Assembly (NCBI RefSeq): GCF_963675815.1
Contig: NZ_OY776576.1
Location: 248,001 to 312,000, forward strand
Source of the DNA: an uncultured Desulfuromusa sp.
Lineage (GTDB): Bacteria > Desulfobacterota > Desulfuromonadia > Desulfuromonadales > Geopsychrobacteraceae
Length of the DNA stretch: 64,000 nt
Direction: 5' to 3'
Under the pieces are notes generated by a model. The model had not been told where the DNA came from and did no database searches. It was given only the letters and a program-made list of their open reading frames with translations. Below, piece by piece: positions 17,395 to 26,143 of this stretch. The stretch's first letter is position 1. Each line of letters begins with the position of its first letter. Made by a program: the position numbers and the translations under genes.

Positions 17395-17739
17395 ATGAAT
17401 AAATTCATTAACAGATTATTACACCTCTCCAGTGAAGCTGAGCAGGCTTTTAGCGACAGCGCCCAAAACCAGCCGGTCTGTCAATTGCACAAGCAGGGAC
17501 AGATAACGAATCGTTTAAAATATTGTGAGGCGCGTGACTATGTCATCAGGCAGATTCTGAAAACAGCACGAAACGAACAATCAACATGGGAAAAAATTGT
17601 CCGGAATCTTGACCAGATTGAAACCAGGCATCTGGCCATGAAAAACTCCCTGGTCTTGACCAGTCCTGATTGGCAATCGTATGCGGCAGGAGCTTTATCC
17701 ATGGTGGCCGAGATCAGATCCCTTCTTGCAGAAACATGA
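17395..17739 (+). CDS. Small hypothetical protein (114 aa)
   Basis: A helical, charged, probably soluble protein starting MNKFINRLLHLSSEAEQAFSD. ATG 17395 is a tentative start; ATG 17356 and TTG 17332 are in frame, and none has a strong ribosome site. No motif is recognised. It lies between the DUF2062 gene and a CPBP protease gene, with a 33-nt gap to the latter, so it may be cotranscribed with it. Confidence 0.55.
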   Translation: MNKFINRLLHLSSEAEQAFSDSAQNQPVCQLHKQGQITNRLKYCEARDYVIRQILKTARNEQSTWEKIVRNLDQIETRHLAMKNSLVLTSPDWQSYAAGALSMVAEIRSLLAET

Positions 17740-17772
17740 GAAGAATAAATCAATGGCCAGAGAGAATTGATA

Positions 17773-18423
17773 ATGAGCGGAGCGGTAAAAAAAGGAATGC
17801 TCTGGGCCGAGTTTGTATTACTGTTTTTTCTTGCCCCCTATTATTATGCTTTTCATCATGAGTCTTCCCCCCTGTTGTTTCTGTTTTTACTCGGGTTGTC
17901 CGGTTTCCTTATCCTTTATAAAAACAACAGCTTCAGAAACCACTTCTTTCTCAACAAGCAAGGGTGGACAAAAGACATCCCGAGAGTGTTATGGGTTTTT
18001 ATCCTGGTCGCAACAGTTCTTATCGGGCTGACCTATCTTTTCTCTCCGGATTTTCTGTTTTATTGCCCGATCAATCATTTTTCCCTATGGCTGTCATTGA
18101 TGGTCATCTACCCATTGCTGTCTGTTTATCCGCAGGAACTTATCTATCGTGCTTTTTTATTTCATCGTTACCGACCACTCCTGCAGAAGGAAAGATCTCT
18201 TATCCATCTGAGTGCGATAGCGTTCTCTTTTGGCCATATTATCTACTTTCATCCCATCTCAATCATATTAACCTTCTTTGGCGGTTACCTTTTTGCCTGG
18301 ACGTATGCAAAAACACAATCATTACTGGCAGTCTCCTTTGAGCATGCTCTTTACGGATGTCTTCTGTATACCATCGGATTAGGACGATTTTTTTATACCG
18401 GTTTTGATAAACTGCTGCACTGA
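17773..18423 (+). CDS. CPBP-family intramembrane metalloprotease (CAAX protease-like)
   Basis: About 216 residues with six or more hydrophobic spans. Motif 1 reads PQELIYRAF, so the usual EExxxR glutamate pair is QE. Motif 2 is FSFGHIIYF and motif 3 is FEHALYGCLL. Together these give the metal-binding Glu and His residues expected of the family. Substrates of bacterial CPBP proteases are mostly unknown. ATG 17773 is preferred to a TTG six bases upstream. Confidence 0.85.
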   Translation: MSGAVKKGMLWAEFVLLFFLAPYYYAFHHESSPLLFLFLLGLSGFLILYKNNSFRNHFFLNKQGWTKDIPRVLWVFILVATVLIGLTYLFSPDFLFYCPINHFSLWLSLMVIYPLLSVYPQELIYRAFLFHRYRPLLQKERSLIHLSAIAFSFGHIIYFHPISIILTFFGGYLFAWTYAKTQSLLAVSFEHALYGCLLYTIGLGRFFYTGFDKLLH

Positions 18424-18518
18424 CATTGACGAGCAAGTGTTTAATTGTCACCTCCCTCAACTCCTTATCGCACAAACCTCACCCATCGATTTTTTCTCAA
18501 ACCCTTCATCATCAAATG

Positions 18519-18545
18519 ATAACCAGACCCTAACTAAAACCTAAA
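18519..18545 (+). promoter_or_regulatory. Pho-box-like triple repeat before phnC
   Basis: ATAAC (18519), CTAAC (18530) and CTAAA (18541) occur in exact 11-bp register, 68-94 bp upstream of phnC. Confidence 0.75.
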
Positions 18546-18612
18546 ATTAAAAAAATAGCCTGTCCGGGTTCATGAAGAGTTCAATTCCCGAATTCGACCA
18601 CGAAAGGAAATC

Positions 18613-19425
18613 ATGATGGACATGGTCATCGATATTGAAGATCTGAATAAAACATTTGGAAAAAAACAAGTTCTCAAAAACATCAACATCAAGATCCGCG
18701 CAGGCGAAATGGTCGGACTCATCGGAGCTTCAGGATCGGGGAAATCCACCTTAATCCGCTCGATAGCGGGACTTGAAACGATGGACCGCACCAGCAAACA
18801 CATCAAAATATTCTCCAAACCAACCCAGCGGGGAGACAAGAGAACATCCAACTATCGATCTTTACGCCAGGATGTCGGGATCATTTTCCAGCAGTTCAAT
18901 CTCGTCGGTCGGCTTTCTTTGTTGACGAATGTTCTGATCGGCCGCCTGGCCCATAATGCTTCATGGAAAGGAGTGTTCAGACTGTTCCCACGATCGGAAA
19001 GAGTCAAAGCATTGGAGGCCCTGGAACGAGTCAATATGGTTGACTATGCCCATCAGCGCTCTTCAACCCTTTCGGGAGGACAGCAGCAGCGCGGTGCTAT
19101 CGCCAGAGCGTTGACCCAGGAAGCTAAACTGATTCTTGCTGATGAACCCATTGCCTCCCTCGATCCGGCGTCCTCAGATCGGGTGATGAACCTGCTCTGC
19201 GATATCAACAATCAGGATGGCACGACAGTGGTTGTCTCTCTGCATCAGTTTGAGGTGGCAACAACCCGCTGTGAACGCATTATCGCCCTGAATGATGGAG
19301 AAATTGTCTACGACGGCAAGGCCTCCGGAATCAGCAATGCCGATCTCGTTCAACTCTACGGGGTAGAAGACGGGGTTTGCAGTCTTGGTGCTGAGCGCCC
19401 TGCCCCGATCATGAAGGCAGGATAA
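18613..19425 (+). CDS. phnC: Phosphonate ABC transporter ATP-binding protein
   Basis: A 270-residue ABC ATPase that powers phosphonate/phosphate-ester uptake through PhnE. Walker A is GASGSGKST (about residues 37-45), the signature is LSGGQQQR and Walker B is LILADEPIASLDP, followed by the switch His in VVSLHQ. The Q-loop region FQQFNLVGRLSLLTNVL is typical of PhnC. GAAAGGAA lies before ATG 18613. First gene of phnC-D-E-M, under a Pho-box-like repeat. Confidence 0.96.
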   Translation: MMDMVIDIEDLNKTFGKKQVLKNINIKIRAGEMVGLIGASGSGKSTLIRSIAGLETMDRTSKHIKIFSKPTQRGDKRTSNYRSLRQDVGIIFQQFNLVGRLSLLTNVLIGRLAHNASWKGVFRLFPRSERVKALEALERVNMVDYAHQRSSTLSGGQQQRGAIARALTQEAKLILADEPIASLDPASSDRVMNLLCDINNQDGTTVVVSLHQFEVATTRCERIIALNDGEIVYDGKASGISNADLVQLYGVEDGVCSLGAERPAPIMKAG

Positions 19426-19491
19426 ACATCTATATGCAGCGCCCTTAACTGCCGCTGTATCTCTAACAACCCATAAAAGGAGAACAAAAAC

Positions 19492-20490
19492 ATGCTCAAG
19501 AAGCTAACCTTAACTCTGTTGTTGACCCTGATGATTTGCGGTTCTGCCCTCGCTGCAAACGAAATGCCAAAACAGCTCAATTTTGGCATTATCGCGACAG
19601 AATCCACCACCACACTGGAAGACTCTTTTGGTCCATTCGTCAAAGAAATGGAAAAAACTCTCGGGGTTCCGGTGAAAATGTTCTTTGCATCAGACTATGC
19701 CGGCATTATTGAAGGGATGCGATTTAAAAAAGTGGATCTTGGATGGTTTGGCAACAAATCAGCAATTCAGGCCGTTGATCGTGCAAATGGTGAAGTTTTT
19801 GCCCAAACCATTAAAGATAGTGGTGAACGTGGCTACTATTCACTGTTGATCACCAACAAAGATTCAGGACTGAATTCTCTGGAAGATGTTCTCAAGTGTG
19901 ACGGCAGTAAAACCTTCGGCAATGGTGACCCGAATTCCACATCCGGATTTGCTATCCCGGGTTATTACGTCTGGGCTCTGAACAACAAAACCCCGCAGGA
20001 ATGCTTCAAGCGGGTCGTCAGCTCCAACCATCAAGGCAATGCCATCGCCGTAGCAACCGGAAAAGTTGACGTCGCAACCAACAATACCGAAACCCTGTAT
20101 GACCGTATCCCCAAAACAAACCCGGAAATGGCTGGCAAAATCAAGGAAATCTGGCGTTCCCCCCTGATCCCATCAGATCCAATGGTCTGGCGTAAAGATC
20201 TTCCGGAAGAATTGAAACAAAAAATTCTCTATTTCTTCATTCAGTTTGGTCGTTTCGGCAGTCCGGAAAAAGTGAAAAAAGAACGTGAAATCCTTGCCAA
20301 TACCTCCGATGGATGGGGCCCTTTCCTTGCCTCATCAGATGCTCAATTACTTGATGTCCGTCAAATTGAAGCTTTCAAAAAGAAGTTGAAAGCTGAAAGA
20401 AGCGGTGACAAAGACGGCATCAAGAAAGCAGAAATGGAACTGGCTCAATTGAAAGAAGCTGCGGCCATCGTTGGTCAGGGTGGATATTAA
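19492..20490 (+). CDS. phnD: Phosphonate ABC transporter periplasmic binding protein
   Basis: A 332-residue PhnD-type protein with a signal peptide cut near GSALA (residue 21). It shows the family pattern NFGIIATESTTTLEDSFGPF, MFFASDYAGIIEGM, VDLGWFGNKSA and GDPNSTSGFAIPGYYVW, the last being the phosphonate-binding loop. AGGAGAA precedes the ATG. The C-terminus has a charged helical tail. A strong hairpin follows, so the binding protein may be made in excess over the membrane part. Confidence 0.96.
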   Translation: MLKKLTLTLLLTLMICGSALAANEMPKQLNFGIIATESTTTLEDSFGPFVKEMEKTLGVPVKMFFASDYAGIIEGMRFKKVDLGWFGNKSAIQAVDRANGEVFAQTIKDSGERGYYSLLITNKDSGLNSLEDVLKCDGSKTFGNGDPNSTSGFAIPGYYVWALNNKTPQECFKRVVSSNHQGNAIAVATGKVDVATNNTETLYDRIPKTNPEMAGKIKEIWRSPLIPSDPMVWRKDLPEELKQKILYFFIQFGRFGSPEKVKKEREILANTSDGWGPFLASSDAQLLDVRQIEAFKKKLKAERSGDKDGIKKAEMELAQLKEAAAIVGQGGY

Positions 20491-20553
20491 TTTCTGGTCT
20501 GAATTGAAAAAATTCCGGGGTATTAGCTGATTTTACGCACCCCGTTCCAGAAG

Positions 20554-20599
20554 GCACCTGCTGAGAAAACGAATGGTTCTTTCTCAGCAGGTGCTTTTT
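20554..20599 (+). terminator. Intra-operon terminator between phnD and phnE
   Basis: A perfect 15-bp stem, GCACCTGCTGAGAAA / TTTCTCAGCAGGTGC, with an 11-nt loop and a TTTTT tail. It is a textbook intrinsic terminator inside the phnCDE-M operon, likely allowing partial read-through. Confidence 0.85.
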
Positions 20600-20627
20600 A
20601 ATTGAATCTGAAAACGACAGGTATTTT

Positions 20628-21443
20628 ATGGATAATCCAAGCTTACAACTTTCTCCTGCAGTCGCAAAACAGCTGAAACCACGCTGGTCGAAAACCGTAA
20701 CCAATATGTTGAGTGCACTTATCCTGGCTGTCCTGCTGGGAGTTTCATACTATCCTGCAGAAATCAACAACTGGCCGATGTTGTTTACCGATGCCGGCAA
20801 TATGATGATTTTTCTTCAAGATTTCCTCCATCCTGATTTTTCCGATTTGGCCATGTTTATTCAGAAAATGCTGGAAACCGTTTATATGGCGCTCTGGGGA
20901 ACATTTCTATCCGTGGTTGCCGGAGTCTTTTTTTCCCTGCTCTCTTCAAATAATGTTGCCCCATCCTGGATCGTCTTCCCGACACGCAGACTGATGGACT
21001 CCGCACGCGCCATCAACGAACTGGTTTTTGCCATACTTTTTGTTGCCGCAGTGGGTCTCGGACCTATGGCCGGAGTCCTGGCTCTGTGTGTGCATAATCT
21101 CGGAGTGATCAGTAAATTGTTTTCCGAAGCCGTTGAATCTATCGATATGCGTCCGGTTGAAGGTATCCGTTCCAGCGGCGGAAGCTACCTGCATGAAATC
21201 ATCTACGGGGTAATCCCACAGGTTTTACCTCTCTGGAGCAGTTTAACCCTGTACCGCTTTGAAACTCTGGTTCGCTCGGCCACAGTTCTGGGAATTGTTG
21301 GTGCAGGCGGCATCGGCTTTACCTTTTACGAGTCTTTTCGCGCTTTTCAGTATGACCGGGCAGCAACCATTATCATCGTGATGGTGATCTCAGTCAGCTT
21401 GATTGATATGCTCTCCTCACGACTACGGAAATTTTTGATTTAA
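20628..21443 (+). CDS. phnE: Phosphonate ABC transporter permease
   Basis: A 271-residue inner-membrane permease with about six spans. The cytoplasmic coupling loop reads VEGIRSSGGSYLHEIIYGVIPQ, the EAA-like motif that contacts PhnC, and the C-terminal GAGGIGFTFYESFRAFQYD is typical of PhnE. It follows the phnD terminator and has a modest AGG ribosome site. phnM starts 1 nt after its stop. Confidence 0.95.
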   Translation: MDNPSLQLSPAVAKQLKPRWSKTVTNMLSALILAVLLGVSYYPAEINNWPMLFTDAGNMMIFLQDFLHPDFSDLAMFIQKMLETVYMALWGTFLSVVAGVFFSLLSSNNVAPSWIVFPTRRLMDSARAINELVFAILFVAAVGLGPMAGVLALCVHNLGVISKLFSEAVESIDMRPVEGIRSSGGSYLHEIIYGVIPQVLPLWSSLTLYRFETLVRSATVLGIVGAGGIGFTFYESFRAFQYDRAATIIIVMVISVSLIDMLSSRLRKFLI

Positions 21444-21444
21444 T

Positions 21445-22587
21445 ATGAGAAACCTACATTTTGTTAATGCCCGAATCGTCAGCAGAGACCAGATTATTAA
21501 CGGTGACCTGTCGGTCACAGAGGGCCGGATTCAAGCCATCACTGAATGTTCATCCGGAAATGGCCGGGAAGAAATCGATTTAAAAGGCGACCTTCTTCTT
21601 CCGGGGCTGGTTGAACTCCATACCGACAATCTGGAAAAGAACATCCAGCCCAGACCGGGAGTTTTATGGCCCTCCATTCTGGCTGCGGCTATTGCTCATG
21701 ATAATCAGATCGTCGGCTCGGGAATTACTACGGTTCTCGATGCCCTGGCAATCGGTGGATTACGTGAAGGAGGGCTGGATTCACACATTCTTGAAGAATC
21801 TTTTACTGCGATCTGTCAAGGTCAGGAACAGAAGCTGTTCAAGGCTGATCATGCCCTGCATCTGCGTTGCGAAGTCGCAGATCCACAAATTGAAGCATTG
21901 CTCCCCGTTTATGGCGAGCACTCATTGGTCAAACTTATTTCCGTGATGGATCATACTCCCGGGCAAAGACAATGGACAGATCTGGAGAAATGGCGCCTTT
22001 ACCATCGTGATAAACGCTGGAGCGATCAACAGGCTGAAGAGGTCAAACAAAAACGTCTGGAATTACAGGACAAACATGCGGATAAAAATCGTCGCTTGGC
22101 CATTGGTTTTGCGCGCGAACGTCAGGTGCAGTTGGCCTCTCACGATGATACAACGATGACTGATGCCCGGGCCTCGACAAAAGCAGGAATCAAGATCGCT
22201 GAGTTTCCAACAACTCTGGTTGCAGCAAAAGCAGCCAAAAAATTTGGCATGTCTGTGGTCATGGGGGCGCCGAATGTTGTCCGCGGAGGCTCGCATTCAG
22301 GGAACGTTTCTGCATTAGAGTTAGCGCAACTGGGGCTTCTGGATGGTCTTTCTTCTGATTATGTCCCGGCAAGCCTGCTTCATTCAGCCTTTTATCTGGC
22401 AGACAAACTGAATCTTCCTCTACCGCAAACCATTGCCATGGTTTCAGCTCATGTGGCGGAAATGGTCGGATTGACTGATCGGGGTGAAATTGGTGTTGGC
22501 AAGAAAGCAGATCTGATTCAGGTCACATTGGTGAACGGTCTGCCGATCGTGCGGAGGGTCTGGCGAGAAGGACAGCAAGTTGCTTAG
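21445..22587 (+). CDS. phnM: Alpha-D-ribose 1-methylphosphonate 5-triphosphate diphosphatase (first copy)
   Basis: A 380-residue amidohydrolase-fold enzyme that removes pyrophosphate from the C-P lyase intermediate. Metal-site marks are LPGLVELHTDNLEKN, the family block IQPRPGVLWP, MDHTPGQRQW and ASHDDTT. A second, divergent phnM lies in the C-P lyase operon at 36 kb, so this transporter-linked copy is either a duplicate or a specialised hydrolase. It ends at a hairpin terminator. Confidence 0.92.
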   Translation: MRNLHFVNARIVSRDQIINGDLSVTEGRIQAITECSSGNGREEIDLKGDLLLPGLVELHTDNLEKNIQPRPGVLWPSILAAAIAHDNQIVGSGITTVLDALAIGGLREGGLDSHILEESFTAICQGQEQKLFKADHALHLRCEVADPQIEALLPVYGEHSLVKLISVMDHTPGQRQWTDLEKWRLYHRDKRWSDQQAEEVKQKRLELQDKHADKNRRLAIGFARERQVQLASHDDTTMTDARASTKAGIKIAEFPTTLVAAKAAKKFGMSVVMGAPNVVRGGSHSGNVSALELAQLGLLDGLSSDYVPASLLHSAFYLADKLNLPLPQTIAMVSAHVAEMVGLTDRGEIGVGKKADLIQVTLVNGLPIVRRVWREGQQVA

Positions 22588-22595
22588 TCAAAAAT

Positions 22596-22629
22596 AAAGG
22601 GCATGACGCAAAACCACGACATGCCCTTT
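22596..22629 (+). terminator. Terminator after phnM
   Basis: A 10-bp perfect stem, AAAGGGCATG / CATGCCCTTT with a 14-nt loop, 9 bp after the phnM stop. Confidence 0.7.
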
Positions 22630-22659
22630 GATCAGCAAAGTTCAGAACGATATCCCAGA

Positions 22660-22770
22660 CTAAGCTTTTTTCAATGCTTTCTTCAATTTTTTGATTTTAC
22701 CTTCTTGTTTTTGTACTTTTGCTTTTCTTGCCTTGATTTCTTTTTTGATTGATTTGACTTTTTTAGCCAT
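22660..22770 (-). CDS. 36-residue lysine-rich coiled-coil protein
   Basis: ATG 22770 has an AAGGAGT Shine-Dalgarno sequence 6 nt upstream and encodes 36 residues starting MAKKVKSIKKEIK. About half are Lys, with Ile/Leu/Val heptad-like spacing and almost no other residue type, which suggests a short basic helix that binds nucleic acid or an acidic protein. A longer reading from 22842 has no ribosome site. It lies 3' of olsF on the same strand, with its own leader. No family is recognised. Confidence 0.6.
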   Translation of the reverse strand: MAKKVKSIKKEIKARKAKVQKQEGKIKKLKKALKKA

Positions 22771-22952
22771 TTTCGACTCCTTTGAGGTTGTGGCTATATA
22801 GAAAACTTGAGCATAGCCAATGTTTATACATTGTATATACAAAGAATAGCCGTTTTTTACTCCTTTGTCAAATCGATTTTCCCCTTGAATGATTCACAGC
22901 CACCTGGAACCTCAAAACCGGACAGATCACAGGAGCAAAGATCGAGATGATT

Positions 22953-24776
22953 TCAGGCACAATGGGCCGATGAAGGATGCTGCCTGTCAGCGTAAAACTG
23001 ATATCCCTCTCGCCCCATGTAGCGCTGTAATTGCTTCCGGTCCGTCTGCTGTAGATCAACCAGCAACAGGCCATCGATCACATGACTGAAATCAGGATCC
23101 AGATTGAAAGCGAGGAGCTTGCCACCAAGATTCAGATAATGACGGAGCAGAACCGGAATCCCTTTGCTGTCAGCTTCAATATCGGCAACCAGGGTCGAGA
23201 TATTCTCCATATCCTGCAGAAGGGAATCACTTTGATCGGCAGAAAACCCACAGATTTTCAGTGGCTTCAGCGCAATCGGCAATCGTGGTGAAACAAGATT
23301 AGCCAGATCATCAACCAGATAATGGCGTGCGAGAGTCTGGGTCATCAATTGTCGTGAATGCGTACTATAATCACTTGAAATGCTGACAGGTCCGATCAGG
23401 TAGCGATACTGCGGGTTCGCAACCAGGTAATGACCAATCCCCTTCCAGAGCAATAACAAAGGGGCATAAGAGCGTTGATACTCAGGACGCACAAATGAAC
23501 GTCCCAACTCCAGACCATTCCGTAACTTATCCAGCAGTTCCGGTTTAAAATCAAACAGAGTTGAGGTGTACAACCCATCGACACCGACCATATTCAGCAG
23601 CTGATCAATGCGGCCGATCCGGTAAGATCCCACCAACTCCTGCTGCTCCCGGTTCCACAACAACAGATGATGATATTCGTAGTCAAATCGATCAAGATCA
23701 ACGCTCAATCCCGCCCCTTCTCCGGCTTTCCGAAAGGTCAGTTCCCGTAATCGACCAATTTCGCGCAATAAATGCGGTCCTTTTTCTGCGCTAAAGACGA
23801 GAACATCATAGTCGCCGCTCGAAAGCAGTTTCTGTGAAGGTGGTAAGGCTTTGATTTCGGCTTCCAGAAGAGTTTTATCTTGTGCTGCAATCACCGTCTG
23901 CTGAACAGGGATGGTGACATTCTCCCGGCATCCCGGCTCACCGTTGCAACCCAGTCCTAAAGCGTAAGTCCGCAAGCGCAGATATGCCGACAAATTCTGG
24001 TCACCGGTGAATGCAGCTATCTTCTTTTTTGATAACAGATTGCCAACTTTGATATGCAGCGATTTTCCCCGCTTGTTCAATAACATTCGCGGTAAGAGCA
24101 TTGTCCGTAAGTAAGGGTGAATCTGCCCTGCCCACTGAAAAATCCGTCCATTCTCACCTGAGAAAAAAACCGGTAAAACAGGAGCTTTACTCATACGGAC
24201 CAAACGCGGCAGGGTTGGACTCCATGGAGGATCGGTGACTTCCTGCCCTGGAGCTTGCCTGGAAGAGACTTCGCCAGCCGGAAAAATCACCAACAAGCCC
24301 CCTCCTCGAAGCCAGTTGAGAGATTCTCTTAAAGGGGCAATATTTCTCCCTGCAGATGACTCTTTGTTGAAAGGGTCAACACTGATCAGCAAAGATTGTA
24401 GTTGTGGGATGCGCTCCAAAATGAAGTTGGCCATGATCTTGAAATCAGGGCGAACCTTGCGCAGAAGATCGATAATCGCCAGTCCTTCAATCCCTCCATA
24501 TGGATGATTGGCAATGAGGATACAAGACCCGGACGCTGGTATCCGCATTTGATCACTGTGACTGAGCCGGTAAGTGACGTTCAGCTGTTGCAATGCCTGC
24601 GCGGCAAAATCGTCCGTAGTCTCGGCAGGAATTTTATCATAAAGCTGCTGACAACGACGCAAACCAAGCAGGTGCTCGCCTCCCCTTAAAAACAACTGTT
24701 GAAACGTCCCCAGTGGGCTTTTTCCTGCACAATGAAAACGAAAAGGAGTGAATGAATTAACTTCGCTATTGGCCAT
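22953..24776 (-). CDS. olsF: OlsF-like bifunctional ornithine-lipid synthase
   Basis: About 607 residues with two acyltransferase halves. Residues about 60-290 are a PlsC/OlsA-like O-acyltransferase, with NHPYGGIEG (His91), a Glu where the usual HX4D acid would be, and the block FPAGEVSS. Residues about 330-560 are an OlsB-like GNAT N-acyltransferase, with ELTFRKAGEG, DYEYHHLLLWN, LELGRSFV and the IGPVSISSDY region. OlsF of Serratia carries out both acylations of ornithine-lipid synthesis and is made under phosphate limitation, replacing phospholipid with a phosphorus-free lipid. ATG 24776 is chosen for GGAGGTT just upstream. The gene lies between phnCDE and the PstS-like gene. Confidence 0.88.
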   Translation of the reverse strand: MANSEVNSFTPFRFHCAGKSPLGTFQQLFLRGGEHLLGLRRCQQLYDKIPAETTDDFAAQALQQLNVTYRLSHSDQMRIPASGSCILIANHPYGGIEGLAIIDLLRKVRPDFKIMANFILERIPQLQSLLISVDPFNKESSAGRNIAPLRESLNWLRGGGLLVIFPAGEVSSRQAPGQEVTDPPWSPTLPRLVRMSKAPVLPVFFSGENGRIFQWAGQIHPYLRTMLLPRMLLNKRGKSLHIKVGNLLSKKKIAAFTGDQNLSAYLRLRTYALGLGCNGEPGCRENVTIPVQQTVIAAQDKTLLEAEIKALPPSQKLLSSGDYDVLVFSAEKGPHLLREIGRLRELTFRKAGEGAGLSVDLDRFDYEYHHLLLWNREQQELVGSYRIGRIDQLLNMVGVDGLYTSTLFDFKPELLDKLRNGLELGRSFVRPEYQRSYAPLLLLWKGIGHYLVANPQYRYLIGPVSISSDYSTHSRQLMTQTLARHYLVDDLANLVSPRLPIALKPLKICGFSADQSDSLLQDMENISTLVADIEADSKGIPVLLRHYLNLGGKLLAFNLDPDFSHVIDGLLLVDLQQTDRKQLQRYMGREGYQFYADRQHPSSAHCA

Positions 24777-24897
24777 AACAACCTCCATCAGTTTTTTTGA
24801 TGGTTTAAAAAAACACTTCTTTGTTATGGCTGGATTCAATCCAGATGAGAATTTGGTTATTTTCTCATCCTGAATATCCTCAAATAAGTAAACTCTC

Positions 24898-24913
24898 CTA
24901 ATATTTCCCTAAT
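24898..24913 (+). promoter_or_regulatory. Pho-box-like pair before the PstS-like gene
   Basis: CTAAT at 24898 and again at 24909, spaced 11 bp, about 115 bp upstream of the start. A poorer repeat (AGTAA) stands one register earlier. Confidence 0.55.
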
Positions 24914-25024
24914 AATTTTATGGTTTAGATCTGTATCCGGATTCAGGCGACCAATGAAGTAAAAGGGTTTGAATGTGAATACCATCTTATTTCCTTACAA
25001 AAAATCCATAGACAGGAAGAGAAT

Positions 25025-26065
25025 ATGATGCTGCCGAAGATATTTTTGCCAGTCCTGATAACAATGTGTTTCATCACTCCACTCCACGCCAGAGAGCAAA
25101 TTAAAATAGTCGGTTCTTCAACTGTTTATACTTTTGCCCAGGCGGTCACCAAAAGTTTTAGTGAGAAAACCGGCTATCCTCTCCCTGATATTATCTCCAC
25201 CGGATCAGGGGCGGGATTGCAAATATTCTGTCAAGGGACTGGAGATGAGCATCCGGATATCACCAATGCTTCACGCAGGATCAAGCGCTCAGAGTATGAT
25301 TTATGTCTGGCCAACGGCGTTAAAAACATTATTGAACTGAAGATTGGCTATGACGGCATTGTTGTTGCCAATTCCACCAAAGCCCAGGATCTCAAACTCT
25401 CAATCAAAGACCTCTATCTGGCTCTGGCGAAAGAAGTTCCTGACCCCGATGGCCAGCAGCTGTTGATTCTCAACCCCTATACCCATTGGCAGCAGATCAA
25501 TTCAACCTTGCCTGATGAAAAAATAGAAATTCTGGGACCACCACCAACATCCGGAACCCGTGATGCCTTTTCAGAACTGGCACTGGAACAAGGATGCCAA
25601 CAATATCCATGGATTAAGGCGATCAAAAAGCGGGACAAAAAAAGGTTCCAGAAAATTTGCAGAACCGTAAGGAATGATGGTTACTTTATCGAAGCCGGAG
25701 AACGGGACGACCTGATCGTCAAAAACCTGGAATTCGCCCCGCAAGCAACAGGAATTTTTGGTTACAATTTTCTTGCCCGGGATCTGGACAATCTTCAAGG
25801 CGCCACCATTGATGGAATCACACCGGAAGTTAAAACCATTGCTTCCGGAGATTACCCCTTATCCAGAGCTCTCTATCTGTACATCAAAAAAGATCGTATT
25901 GGTGAAGTTCCCGGTCTCGAAAAATACCTGCAAGAGTTTACCAGTGAAACCGCATGGGGACCAAACGGCTATTTAGCTGACCTGGGATTGGTCGTCATGC
26001 CGGATAAAGAACGTCGTGACTACCGCCAAATCATCGAGCAAAGAAAGTCATCGGATTTAAACTGA
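25025..26065 (+). CDS. PstS-like phosphate-binding periplasmic protein
   Basis: A 346-residue exported protein with a signal peptide ending near PLHA (residue 22). It has the PstS pattern: VGSSTVYTFAQAV, STGSGAGLQIFCQG, DITNASRRIK, and PPTSGTRDAF, where Ser/Thr/Arg side chains bind phosphate. No pstCAB genes follow. A hybrid kinase, an HD-GYP regulator and a GGDEF protein follow instead, so this protein may present phosphate to the sensor rather than to a transporter. An AGGAAGAG site precedes ATG 25025. Confidence 0.92.
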   Translation: MMLPKIFLPVLITMCFITPLHAREQIKIVGSSTVYTFAQAVTKSFSEKTGYPLPDIISTGSGAGLQIFCQGTGDEHPDITNASRRIKRSEYDLCLANGVKNIIELKIGYDGIVVANSTKAQDLKLSIKDLYLALAKEVPDPDGQQLLILNPYTHWQQINSTLPDEKIEILGPPPTSGTRDAFSELALEQGCQQYPWIKAIKKRDKKRFQKICRTVRNDGYFIEAGERDDLIVKNLEFAPQATGIFGYNFLARDLDNLQGATIDGITPEVKTIASGDYPLSRALYLYIKKDRIGEVPGLEKYLQEFTSETAWGPNGYLADLGLVVMPDKERRDYRQIIEQRKSSDLN

Positions 26066-26143
26066 TAATTTTCAGACATTGTGGATATCCGATTTCTGAG
26101 GGCGGCAAATATTCCATAGATTGCATTCCGGGAAACTCATTAC

